DNA from: Micropterix aruncella
Taxonomy: Eukaryota > Arthropoda > Insecta > Lepidoptera > Micropterigidae
Assembly (NCBI GenBank): GCA_944548615.1
Contig: OX155955.1
Location: forward strand, 10,845,921 to 10,909,920
DNA: 64,000 bases
Reading direction: 5' to 3'
Shown: in pieces, positions 23,656-34,124 of the stretch
How positions within the stretch are numbered: the stretch's first letter is position 1
Layout of the letters: the number at the start of each line of letters is the position of its first letter
Position numbers and translations under genes: made by a program
The notes under the pieces: model-generated
Databases searched by the model: none
The model's input: only the letters and a program-made list of their open reading frames with translations
What the model was told of the DNA's origin: nothing

Positions 23656-24214
23656 CTCATTGTTTTTTCACAATAAAGAGTAGAAACGAACAAATATATA
23701 ATCAATGGTTTCACTAAATGTAGCTTATGCCTGAAACTATAATGATTTAAGCTTACTTATAATAATATGATACATAGGCTAATAACGAGCTAATAAGGCA
23801 CATGCCGCTTCGGGATATCATTTAATATTTTGGCGGTTTTCGATGCGCTTCAATAATAGAATTTCAAAAGCGGTAACTGCATGAATGCACAAAGCGGGTA
23901 TTATATATATAACTAAACAATAAAATGATGGACGCCGCTAACGAGCATGTCGAAGAATTCTGAAATATACAATTATTTTTTATTGAATTCCACAATAGAA
24001 GGCCGTCATATTGTCAGTCGTTGGCCAAGCGTCATAGGTAGTCAGTAAATGCGTCAAATTATTTGGCGTTTTAGTATTATTATTAATATATATGCTTCTG
24101 TCTTCCTACATTGGCGCTGTGCTAAAAAAGCTAATAACTCAAATTATTTCATACGATTATTTGAATTTGAGTAGTCAGGATAGTGACTGATGGAGATCGT
24201 CGACAATACGCCTA

Positions 24215-25570
24215 ATTTGAGTATAGACCGGGCGGTTCGACTTAGGCCATATGACCTGCTCGTTACCTTGGTTCGGCTCAACTCACGGTTCGACTCCCAT
24301 TCGGTAGCCTCCGTTTCCGTTTCCCGACTGCGTCACAGCTTAGTAGTGAACACGGGATAGAATCCTCTGGGGGAAGACCTCGGGTGCTTCTGGGCGGTTT
24401 GGGCATCGTGTGGCGTCAGCGAATCGACTCTGCGCTCCGGCGAATAATCGGGAGTCTGGAAATAGTCTTATGCGTTTCCTAATAAACTAGAACTGTCAGC
24501 TACAACGGGCGAACCCGTCGCCTCAGGAGGTAACGAAATTTGATCATTCTGTCTCCCGTGAGGTGAGCGCAGAAGACTTAGGACAAAACAGTCCACCGTC
24601 AAGCTCAGCCACATGCCCATAAGAGGCCAAAGCCTTATCCGCGAGATAGCCAGGTATGTTACCCAGCGGGCCGACAATCGCGCCCTTACTTCCATTTCCG
24701 ACCAGATTACTCAGGTCTCTTGACTGGTTACGAGTTCGAGGTCGCTTGCGCGGTCCTCTCCCTTACGTAGCGGTGAAACGGTGCCAACCGAATCTATCGC
24801 GGACCACGGCATCCTTTGCCCGGCTGTTCAACCGGAATCGGGTAGCCGATGGTCGTTTCAAGAGCAGTCGCTGTAAGGTCAACAACCACCCCCGCTCTAT
24901 AGGAAACAGTACTGTTTCCAGACTCCCCCGACTGTTAGTCAGAATGCACAATCAATTGGCTTACGCCGCACGGTGTGCAGACCGTCCAGGAGCGCCAGCA
25001 AATTTACTCCTGGGGAAAAACTAGCCCTCAGGCTAGAGTCCTACCCGGGCTCACGATTCATGCGTGGAGGCCGCCGGATGGGTGTTGACCCGTCAGTGTG
25101 ACCAACCCTGAACAAATGGGTCTTCGTGGCCAACTCAGCAAGGGCCCATTAGCTCCCAACGTTTCTTAGTAAGTGGGAGAGGCTGTTTACCTGATGTTAG
25201 CTACGCTTAAAACAACCCATTGACCACCGGATCCCGCGTGAAAGACGGGCAACGGGCGCCGCAGTCTGCGTTAAATTACCGCTAATTTCAGGTAGGGCCT
25301 GCGAAACGACTTCTAACCTGCGACCAGACTGGAGGACGGAGAAATCCGGCCAATCTAGTAGCGAGGGCGTGAGGTCGGCCTGATATATTCATTTCCCAGT
25401 GCCTCGCAGTAATGCGTTGTAATCTCACGGGCCTATTGGCGTAGTTAGACGGTCAAATGTGTCGTCCTTAAGTATCGTCGTTCACCCAACGACTGAAAGA
25501 ATGATCTAATATCGTTATACCTTCATGGGGTGGCGGGTTCGCCTGCAGTAGTTGACAACTCAGTTAATAC
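24215..25570 (+). mobile_element. Family B retroposon-like repeat (copy B1), interrupted by A2
   Basis: The two halves (24215-24472 and 25173-25570) align in order with the uninterrupted copy at 47808-48473. The left half has a B-box-like GGTTCGACTCC. The right half ends with GGCGGG, TTCG, CCTGC and GTAGTTGACA. Between them lies a reversed family A element with its own target duplication. Confidence 0.7.
24486..25159 (-). mobile_element. GC-rich retroposon-like family A, copy A2 (nested)
   Basis: It is about 674 bp in minus orientation, with hairpin and GTCAGCTAC at the left and CCCATTAGCTCCC at the right. It is flanked by CGTTTCCTAATAA (24473-24485) and CGTTTCTTAGTAA (25160-25172), which agree at 11 of 13 positions. 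The duplicated bases belong to the host copy B1, so the boundaries are well supported. Confidence 0.8.
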
Positions 25571-25644
25571 TCATTTTACCTATAATAAAGTGTCTCAGTT
25601 AGTACTCATTTAACCGATAATACTCACTACTTTTATATGATACA

Positions 25645-25868
25645 CTATCTGCGCCCCGCGGTTTCACCCGCGTGGTGATGGAAAATTGTGATAATGATGA
25701 TAGAAAACTATATATATATTATAAATTATAGCCTATGTGTTATTCTGATGTGTAAGCTATATTATTGTAAAGTTTCCTCAAAATCCATTCAGTAGTTTTT
25801 GCGTGAAAGAGTAACAAACATCCATACATACATTCTTACAAGCTTTCGCGTTTATAATAGTAGTAGGA
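25645..25868 (-). mobile_element. Non-autonomous Helitron-like element, second copy
   Basis: It is the reverse complement of the 13032-13254 element along its whole length, including the GTTTCACCCGCG hairpin region and a TCCTACTACTATTATAAACG start. The 3' CTAG is mutated to ATAG. Confidence 0.7.
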
Positions 25869-26241
25869 TATCGCACGAGTATAATGTAAGACCTCTACCT
25901 TTATTAGGTTCGCTAAAGAAGAGGTGGCTTGTTTTCACATTGTGGTTGTGAGTCGGCGAAGCAAGGTAGTCATTGCCTTGAGGTATGTTCCAACTATTCC
26001 AGAGGTAAAAGATTCATAAATAGATGAATATGAAGTCTTAAGTATTTGTGAAATATTTATACTTTAATATTTAGCACATAATACAGTAACTCCTCGATAT
26101 TGCAGCAATCTTCTATATGGACAAAACAGATAAACACGGACAAATAAGAGTAAATAATTACAAGTATATTAATTATGTAAAATAAGTGATAAATTAATAA
26201 ATAAAAAATGAAACATAGAAACATAAAAATAGGGGTCAGTT

Positions 26242-26570
26242 CAGGGTGAGTTTCAAATTAGTGACATCCTTGTAGTGAGTAAATCAGTACGACGAACTAA
26301 GCAACTGTTGATTACATATTTTTGAAAAAAAACGAAACAAAAAAAATTATTTTTTTATTTGTTTTTTTTTAGTATAAAAAGCTGTGAACACGATGCGCTA
26401 TCTAGTGGTAGGTAAATCGTTAGATAATGCAATGCGCTTAACGCTTCTCAACCTTTTTTTCCATAGATAAGATTTACAAATTTGACAAGAAAAGTTTTTT
26501 TCAAATGTTGCTTACTTTGTCGTATACTGATTAATCCACTACAAAATGTGTCTAATTAAAATTCAACCTG
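26242..26570. mobile_element. MITE family S, near-complete copy
   Basis: It begins CAGGGTGAGTTTCAAATTAG and ends TCTAATTAAAATTCAACCTG, an imperfect inverted pair. Inside are the shared CAGTACGACGAACTAAGCAA and GATGCGCTATCTAGTGGTAG blocks. The second half of the palindromic core is shortened in this copy. Confidence 0.7.
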
Positions 26571-26599
26571 TATATCTGCATAGGTAAGGAGCGTCCTTT

Positions 26600-27240
26600 T
26601 CATATTGTGATTTAGCTGTTTAGTAGACATATTATTATGAGCGGTGATATATTTCGCATCCGGTAGATCCTGCACTCTGCGCATAAATCGCACGATTAGA
26701 TATTGTCATCTCAGTTGCAGTTACGCAATATACTAAATCATCGGCTAATGAATTGACTGAAATATATTATTCCGCGCGGGCGGCGGATTTATTTATCGCC
26801 TCAGCCAGCGCCATCTAACGCGTGTCATTTTCGCAACATATGAGAGCGGATAAACGTGCGTTTGATCGGCCCTGACTCAGTATGCAAAATTTGATAGTTA
26901 CCTATGCTAATCCGCGAAAGTTTCAGTCGCCTAATGGGTGATTTACGGCTTCGGCTGCGGTTAAATCATCACTTTTGGCACAGTATACCGAGAGAACAGT
27001 AGACGCTTTCTTGATCGTCGGGGAGATGCGGAGATAGTGAAGAGAAGGATACGTCTCGGCGAACGCCGTTGGTTGGCGTTACGCGCGGGCGAAGGTTGGC
27101 GAATTTATCGAACTTTTGAACATCTGCCTTGATGGACTAGCAGACATATGGTGGCCATATGCGAGCTCTTAGGACTCGTGACGAAGCTCACTTTTGACTC
27201 GTGACGTATTTCAATTTTGATCTAAGAGAAGCTACAATCT
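26600..27240. other. No supported feature
   Basis: Mixed-composition sequence with some GC-rich patches. I find no open frame of note and no repeat termini. Confidence 0.4.
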
Positions 27241-27253
27241 GGTAGACTGTGCT

Positions 27254-27927
27254 ACTATCTGGTAGACTGGGAGTTAATGGACCCTTGCTGAGTTGGCCAC
27301 GAAGACCCATTCTGTTCAGGGTTGGTCACACTCACGAGTCAACACCTATCCAACGGCCTCCACGCATGAAGTGCGAGCCTGGGTAGGACTCTGGCCTTAT
27401 GGTTAGTTTCCCCTGGGAATCAACCTTCTGGCGCTCCTGGACGGTCTGCGCACCGTGCGGCGTAAGCCAATCGATTGCGCACTCTGACTAACAGTTGGAA
27501 GCAGTACTGTTTCCTATAGAGCGGGGGTGGTTGCGGACCTTACGGCGACTGCTCTTGAAACGACCATCGGCTACCCGATCATGGGTGAACAGCCGGGCAA
27601 AGGATGCCGTGGTCCACGATAGATTCGGTATACACCGTTTCACCGCTTCGCAAGGGAGACGACCGCGCAAGCGACCTCGACCTCGTAACCAATCAAGAGA
27701 TTGGAGTAATCTGGTCGCAATTGGAAGTAAGGGCTTGAGTGTAAGCCCACTGGGTAACACTCCTGGCTATCTCGCGGTTAAGGCGTTGGCCTCGTTTGTG
27801 GCGGAGCTAGACGGTGGACTGTTTTTGTCCTAAGTCTTCTGCGCTCACTCCAGGGAGATAGAACGATTAATCGTGAAAGACTTCCTGAGGTGACGGGCTC
27901 GCCCGCTGTAATCGACAACTCTAGTTA
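27254..27927 (+). mobile_element. GC-rich retroposon-like family A, copy A3
   Basis: It is about 674 bp, with GGGAGTTAATGGACCC near the 5' end and GACGGGCTCGCCCGCTG plus TAATCGACA at the 3' end. It is flanked by the perfect 12-bp direct repeat GTAGACTGTGCT (27242-27253 and 27928-27939). It shares its full length with A1, A2 and A4. Confidence 0.8.
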
Positions 27928-28328
27928 GTAGACTGTGCTTTTGGTCACATACGGACATACATTTTGATCAAATATTAACGCCGAGCCGCCCGAGGCTTGC
28001 TGAGAAACGATCTGTGCCACCCGAGGCTGTTGTGTAACTGATCGGAAACGGGTTCGTCCGCCGGCCGATGGAGGACACACCTCTAATTTATTTATGTAAT
28101 TAATATTCAGATGATACGAGTCCTTGGCCTTTTGCCGGGAGGTCTTGGAGTGACACAACCGTTTTTTTCTTTGTTTATGGCGTACTTTAGCTGGGGGTAC
28201 AGAGGCATATCTTTTTTGTTTCCTTTGTGGTAGCAGAATGTTCGAGTCTTCCAGTGCGCATGCCCGGATTCACTGAACGTCTCGCGCCGCCGCCGCCGTC
28301 GCCACCCACGCGCTCCTGTTGATAGCGA

Positions 28329-28460
28329 TGACGTCACGGGTCTCCCTCTCCAAAGGGTAGGGGTTGACCCGTTACGAGGCTCATGACGTCAGCGCTTTTG
28401 GAATGAGCTTGTTGCTCCTCCGTGTATATAAACAAACGAGCGTGAGCACCACGTGGTTGG
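28329..28460 (+). promoter_or_regulatory. Candidate RNA polymerase II promoter (two CREs, TATA, E-box)
   Basis: Two perfect CRE palindromes TGACGTCA lie at 28329-28336 and 28384-28391. A strong TATA box TATATAAA is at 28425-28432, and an E-box CACGTG at 28450-28455, near the expected start about 25-30 bp after the TATA box. The upstream 80 bp are CpG-rich. This clustering is unusual for the window and suggests a regulated, possibly CREB/ATF-responsive start site on the plus strand. A terminal promoter of a retroelement is an alternative. Confidence 0.45.
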
Positions 28461-28529
28461 TGGCGCATTGTGTCATGAGCTAAACAGTGTGTCCCCGATC
28501 GATCATGCCCTTGATTTTTTAATACACGA

Positions 28530-29525
28530 ATGCCAACGTTAAAAAATCGCGAGTGTAAGACAGGTGTAAAAAAAACTCAATTTAATTTTAATCGACTTCT
28601 GCAAAGGAGAGGTTCTCCATTCATCCAATATATTATCAGTACTTTTCAGTTACTTGTCGTCAAACAAAATCCAAGTTTGCCTAATGTAGGTCGGGAGAAC
28701 ATGAATGTGTATTACGTGCAAAAAAAACTAGAATTATGTATATATATATATACAAAATTATTTAGATATATTGCGTAAGTTTTAATTATATGAAAATTTA
28801 TTCAATTTATTAAATATAAAATCAAATTTCAATTTCAGTGACACGCTATCAGCGTGTATACATGTTGTTTTTAATCTTCATATATATATATATATAGGTA
28901 TATAATATCAAAATATCAGCCTGCGTATGTTTGTGCTTTCAAAATCCGAAAAGTAGTCGGACGATTGACTTGAAATTTTGAAAAAACGTTGCATTCGAAT
29001 CCCGCTCGTATTCGAATGCAACATTTGTTGGCAGTCGAATGCAACGAATGTTGGCAGTCGCGTAATAAAAACATTATGATGAGATTAAATGTAATTATCA
29101 GTAGTAAAAATAAAAAATATATTGTCCTGTAATAATATTTCTTTAATTAAACCAAAGTAAAGCGCTATTAAATCAACACGTTTGTATAATATCCGATATA
29201 TTTTTTTTTTAGATACCCAGAAATTAAAATTAAAGCAGTATCAGAAATTATGAGATCAGAAATTACTAATTCAAAAATAATATATCGAATTATTTTACTC
29301 GAAACGAGACAGTTTACACGATTTTTCATCGCTCTAATAGAAAATTATAATCGTGATGATGCTCTTGGTATGATTCAGATATGTCATAAACAAGAGCTAC
29401 CGCATTCTTATCAATGGAAATTTGCAATTTCTGCGGACAGTCGAGCGGATGTATTGATAACAGAATGTTTGTTAAGCGCTGATAACGTATCAAAAGTTAT
29501 CAAAAAATCGACATTCGCAGACTAG
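28530..29525 (+). CDS. Candidate two-exon gene, unknown product
   Basis: Downstream of the promoter-like region an ATG at 28530 opens a frame that could splice from 28708 (GT|GTATTA) to 29213. There a strong acceptor, a tract of about ten T then AG, precedes an open exon ending at TAG 29523-29525. The joined product would be about 163 residues. The second exon is rich in hydrophobic and charged residues (for example TRQFTRFFIALIENYNRDDA). I see no signal peptide. The spacing of hydrophobic residues faintly recalls death-fold helices, but I recognise no family. The donor is not canonical AG|GT. The gene model is hypothetical. Confidence 0.22.
28988..29022. repeat. Perfect 13-bp-arm hairpin
   Basis: GTTGCATTCGAAT and ATTCGAATGCAAC are exact reverse complements around a 9-nt spacer, followed by further GCAGTCGAATGCAACG repeats. 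It would lie in the intron of the candidate gene model. Confidence 0.85.
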
Positions 29526-29661
29526 AGTCTCTGCCTTAGTCCCCCCAATAGGTAACTAATTACTGTCATATCGCACGTGTTATATCGATAGTTACATATG
29601 TCTATTAGAGCATTGTTTTTTGCAACTGTTCAAATACAAAACGCGCTCGCGTTTGACGTAA

Positions 29662-29880
29662 ATGATAAAGTTGTTAAATTCAAAACACAACATTGTTTTG
29701 ACCAAAATGTCAGTTTATACCGTGAATTTATACGGTACCATATCTCGTAATACTTTGTTTAATAATAATTATAACGATGAATGGGCATATTATTATTTAT
29801 TTTCTTTGCATCGCAACAAGCTATTGGTTGACAGACCAAGCATCTCGAACAGAAACTTTATAAATATGTTTATGCGATAG
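29662..29880 (+). other. Short open frame, unassigned
   Basis: An ATG-initiated frame of 72 codons with a natural-looking composition (W, Y, H and D present, MSVYTVNLYGTISRN near the start). I recognise no motif. It could be an exon of the upstream candidate gene or a chance frame. Confidence 0.15.
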
Positions 29881-30650
29881 TAAATTGGAGTCTTTTGTAT
29901 TTTCCTGTTTAAATGATTGAATTAATCAATAATTAATGCTATTTTAAGGACAGTGGAGGTATTATTAGATTGGAGACCGATTAAAATTGTATAAACATCG
30001 CTATTAATATGTGATCGGTGAGACTAGCTATACACAATGTTTACAGCCAGTTTTTTAGATGATTAGTCATCTATGCTATATAACTTTACCAAAAAACCTC
30101 CGCAATTTGGTTTCACAGAACAGAAGGCAGAACTTGGAAAATTGATTTATGTGCTGGTTCAAAATCTCCTAGATAAATCTACTCCTAGATACTTCTACTC
30201 CTAGATAGTGTATACTCATATATACTCCTAAATAGCAGCTGTAGCATTGAAATATATTTATTTATCAAGAAAAATATACAGCGCTATAAAAAAATACAGT
30301 TACATTTCTTGCTGATGACATGTTTTCAAAAGTAGATTCATTGAATTGTCTCTATCACGCACAGTGCTTACAGTAGGGGATAGGAGAGGAAAAAGGAATG
30401 GAATGGGTGTTAATAAATTATATATATTAATGTGCAGTACAAATAGTAAGAAAAATATACGTTATTATATACAAAATAAATGTGTAGAATACAAAAGACT
30501 GTTGTCGGTCTTGAAAATTCTTGAATTGTCGCGGTTTTTTCGAATATGACTTGGCTACTATGCCATATAGACGACACACCAAATAGAAGAGATTCTGAAT
30601 CTGATAAATGGATGTGATTCTGATAAATGGATGTTGTATGAAAGCCGAAA
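29881..30650. other. No supported feature
   Basis: AT-rich. A short direct repeat (ATTCTGATAAATGGATG, twice near 30597-30632) is the only structure seen. Confidence 0.4.
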
Positions 30651-30654
30651 ACAT

Positions 30655-30955
30655 TCAATACGGTGGTTTAATCCAAGAGATGCAACTAGACTGCCCAAAG
30701 CACAATAACAGTCGGGAGAAGCTCATGGTGGTCCTTTGCCGGCGTTACCATTAAAGCGTCTTACATCTCGATACTACAGATAACGCAAAAAAGTACTGTC
30801 GAGATCTGCAAACAATCATAGGGAAGCTCGCGGTTCAACATCGGAGCTTAGTCAATTAGTCTTAGCCAATGCTTATGCGACTGGAGACACTTCGTCACCA
30901 ACCATACTTGACAGACCTTGCTTCAACAGAATTCCACTTTTTTCTTTGTATATTT
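30655..30955 (+). mobile_element. Mariner-like transposase relic
   Basis: Pieces in different plus frames follow the order of a mariner transposase catalytic region. A segment near GEKLMVV-type codons is followed by TIKASYI. Then come KYC-type codons, KLAVQHRSLVN and a block corresponding to the DNARPH to TLQKL region. The nucleotide string ACTTCGTCACCAACCATACT resembles the matching mariner DNA. Frames are broken by several indels and stops. No terminal repeats were found. Confidence 0.5.
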
Positions 30956-31639
30956 ATTTACATGAGAAATAATTTCGACTCCGAGGAGGCAGTGAATAAC
31001 GCCTCCAAAGCTAGCATTGATTTCTGTCTGTGAAAGTTCTAAAGTAGAGGTATTCATTAATCAAATCAAATCCAATAACAACCGTATTATATAATTTTTG
31101 GCTGTATTTAGAGCACTACTGTCCCGTTTAGTTTTGGTCATTTTCACCATTACTAATACACAAACATTGACAGGTTATCAGTCGCGCTCCAACAGTATGC
31201 GCTTAAAAAGGTGCATTTTTATATATATACCCACCCCTTGTAAATCTAAAAAAATCCTGACTGTTTCGATATCAAGAACAACATTTATTTTGTATATTAA
31301 ACCTTACAAAGTGACATATTTAGGATTGTGTCACATTGAATAACTGGCGTTTTTTTCTATTGTCTCTATGAAGCCAGAATATTGCAAGCGACACTTTTAA
31401 GGAAAATCTTTTTTTTCCTACCCAATTGCTTGTATACGTGAGATCTACAGCTGAGCAAAATATTGCAACTGTCATCGAAACCTGTTGAATAGTATATTAA
31501 CCACCACAAATTTTACTTTTGAATAACCAGGATATTGTAAGCGACATAACAAACATTGCGTGTATCTTGGATTGTATGTTCTGTGTTGCAAGCACCACAG
31601 TTAGATATACGTATTAGCCTAGACAAAATATGGTAATCG

Positions 31640-32035
31640 CCTCAATTGTCGCCAGTCTACCCTGGACAACGTCGACAACATCGGTTGTTGTATCGTGGGA
31701 TTAGAATGTTGTAGACTTAGTAATTCAATTTTGGATATTTTTTCATTTCTCGTTTTAATTTTTGATTTGTATTTTAATATTTACGCTACATAATGGTTGA
31801 TTTTTCCAGTTTCCTAAGAGTTCTTTTTTTAATGTAGTTTTATTTTTTCGATTCATACTAATATCTTATATATAAGTAGTTAGATATATCATTAGGATAT
31901 TAGAACTATAAATAATATAATTATGTAAGTTCTATAACCTAGGTTGTTTTTTAATTAAATAAATTTTGAACTTTGAACAACATCGCCGAAACGTCGGGTG
32001 CCACAAACTTCACGCGGAAAATTCGTTTTATCTTA
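31640..32035 (+). mobile_element. Penelope-like or foldback family copy, interrupted by a LINE
   Basis: The flanks (ACCCTGGACAACGTCGAC on the left and ACATCGCCGAAACGTCGGGT plus CTTCACGCGG on the right), when read together, follow the arm of the 45-kb palindrome closely. The 293-bp interruption (31684-31976) is a separate insertion. Confidence 0.6.
31684..31976 (+). mobile_element. LINE 3' UTR insertion with (TTTGAAC)n tail
   Basis: A non-coding AT-rich segment ending AAATAAATTTTGAACTTTGA is flanked by the 9-bp direct repeat ACAACATCG (31675-31683 and 31977-31985). The tail is of the type found in lepidopteran jockey-like LINEs. Confidence 0.65.
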
Positions 32036-32039
32036 TTTA

Positions 32040-33420
32040 CAGTACAAACAATTGCTATAGTAATAGTCATTTTTATTGCCTCTGTATAAATTCATAAATT
32101 CATATTCATAAATTCGCTTGCAATAATATGGCGTATTAGGGATATTTTGAATTGATACTTTGAGGACGCCATATATATTTTATTTAAAAAAAATGGACTG
32201 AAATTTCCTTTAATTCATACTGAAGGAAGAGGAAGACTCAAGGAGATGAATTCTCACGAAAAGGAAGAAGCTGCATAATGATGGACTTAATATGTCAGAT
32301 CCGAGAACTTCTGCATCGTGTAAAAGCGGCTTTACCTACATGTCACAAACCCAAACAACATTACGCGCCCGATTTACATTATCCACGATTCAGTTTTCTC
32401 TTTCCAATTGTAGTACGAGTGGCCTTTTTGCCCGCCCCTTGTCGGCTGGTATAATAAATAAATAAAGCGAGGCTCGAATCGGGACGGAGCCGGGAGCTTA
32501 TCTTTCAGACGCAAGCTGGCGACCCAGATGAGGAATGGTCCGGCCCACGCACTAAAATAGAACCCCAAACCCTGCGTGTTCATACGCGGCTCGCCCCCGC
32601 GAAGTCTGACACAGATGCGTAGCATCGCCGCATTTATTTCCCATTTATGGTAAGACAGATTAAAATTCGCTGAAATCACGATTGAAATTCGCTTTTAGAA
32701 TTATTGGAAACGACTCGATTTGTTTGGTTAGTATTGATTACAAATGAAGTAATTAAACAGAGATTATACTGCTTATAAATACCTGGAAGAAATATTATTT
32801 ATAGATTTATATCAGGCTATTGGCTTTTCGTTTTTACTTCGCTGTAATTTGTTATTTTAGCTTGATATTTTATTTTATTCTAATGACATTTGGTACGTAA
32901 AAATTACAGTATTTAAAAAAAATTGTTTTTATCAGACATTAAAATGTAAACTTTGTCTCTTTTCTGTTTTTTAATCTTTTTGTATTTTTAATCCCCCTGA
33001 AACCAATTAGACAGTCTCATTTTTAAATACGTATTCCTATTAAAAAAAAACATATTACGGTAAGGTTCTTTCCTGTTTACAATTTCCAGTTTTCTTCTAA
33101 CTGTTTATTGATTTACATAAGTATATACATCTCCTACATCCAGGGATATAAATGCTTACGTGTCATCCGCATACAGATGGTGCCAGAATTGTGGGTTTCC
33201 AAATGCCGACGGTGTTCTATTATATAAGTACTGTTTCTAAATGAGGGACACCGGCTACAATAAGTAGAGCATTAGACAGGAAGTAATGCCTTCGGCATCG
33301 ACCATTTTGACCTGCTGCCTGCGATTTAGAAGATCATTTGCGATTAATTGGCTCTTCATTTTATCTTTGCTGTTGAATAATGTCCTCACTAGATTCATAA
33401 TACTACACTTATACTCTAGT
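32040..33420. other. No supported feature
   Basis: About 1.4 kb. A minus frame at 32374-32679 lies in a moderately GC-rich patch (GGGACGGAGCCGGGAGC) but shows no recognised protein motif. Confidence 0.35.
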
Positions 33421-33426
33421 CCAGTT

Positions 33427-34119
33427 AAGCTATAGTTTTTTTGGCGGCTATTTTAAAATGGCGGTTGGGCAAATTTTAATGAAAAACTTGGTTTGCAGAA
33501 AGTTTAATTGCTTATCTATTTATAAAGATATCTACATAATTCAAAAACTTATATGTTTAGCATGAAATGAACTTTGGGAATATGTTTTTTTTATTTTTTG
33601 TATCATACATGAAATCAGTCAAACTCTTTCTGTAATAACTGAATTATCAATCATTACTTTTTAAGAGCATATTTTTAACGACGGAAACGAGACTCACCGA
33701 GAATATGCTATTCCTGTGTTGAATACTACTTAACTACCTGCAGTAAAATTTTAGTCCAGAGAGTGCACTCCTTTTTTTATGGAGCTTTTTAAAAATGGCC
33801 GAAAACCGTTTTACGTCAATTTTCTCAGGTCAATATCTAAAAAGGGACTAAATAAAAACCAGTCAAAATTTTACAGAAAGTTCTTTGTACACATAGAAAT
33901 ATCCCACAAAAAAAATATGACTGAAACTGCATTTAAAGTAATAGAGCAGCGGTTGGGCAAATTTACCCGTAGTTCATTTAATGCTGAATATATTGGTTTT
34001 TGAATTATTACGATATCTTTATAAATAGCCTGGCAATTAAACTTTCCCCACACGACGTTTTCTTATTAAAATTTGCCCAACCGACATTTAAAAATGGCTG
34101 TCAATAAAAACCATGGCTT
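33427..34119. mobile_element. DNA element with ~120-bp terminal inverted repeats
   Basis: The left arm (33427-33549) and right arm (33996-34119) are imperfect inverted copies. They share GGTTGGGCAAATTTTAAT, AAGTTTAATTG and TATTTATAAAGATATC. The 450-bp centre holds a 74-codon lysine-rich frame without a recognised motif. No clear target duplication is seen. It could be a MITE or a deletion derivative. Confidence 0.6.
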
Positions 34120-34124
34120 GTAAA

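Noticed and set aside
24656..25024. 122-codon frame and similar frames at 10758, 27495 and 57279
   Set aside because: They recur only because the GC-rich family A repeat is stop-poor. Copies have stops at different places and frames run on both strands, so no protein is conserved.
24486..25159. Family A as a Helitron because of its 3' hairpin
   Set aside because: The hairpin is not followed by CTRR, and the copies have 11-14 bp target duplications, which Helitrons do not make.
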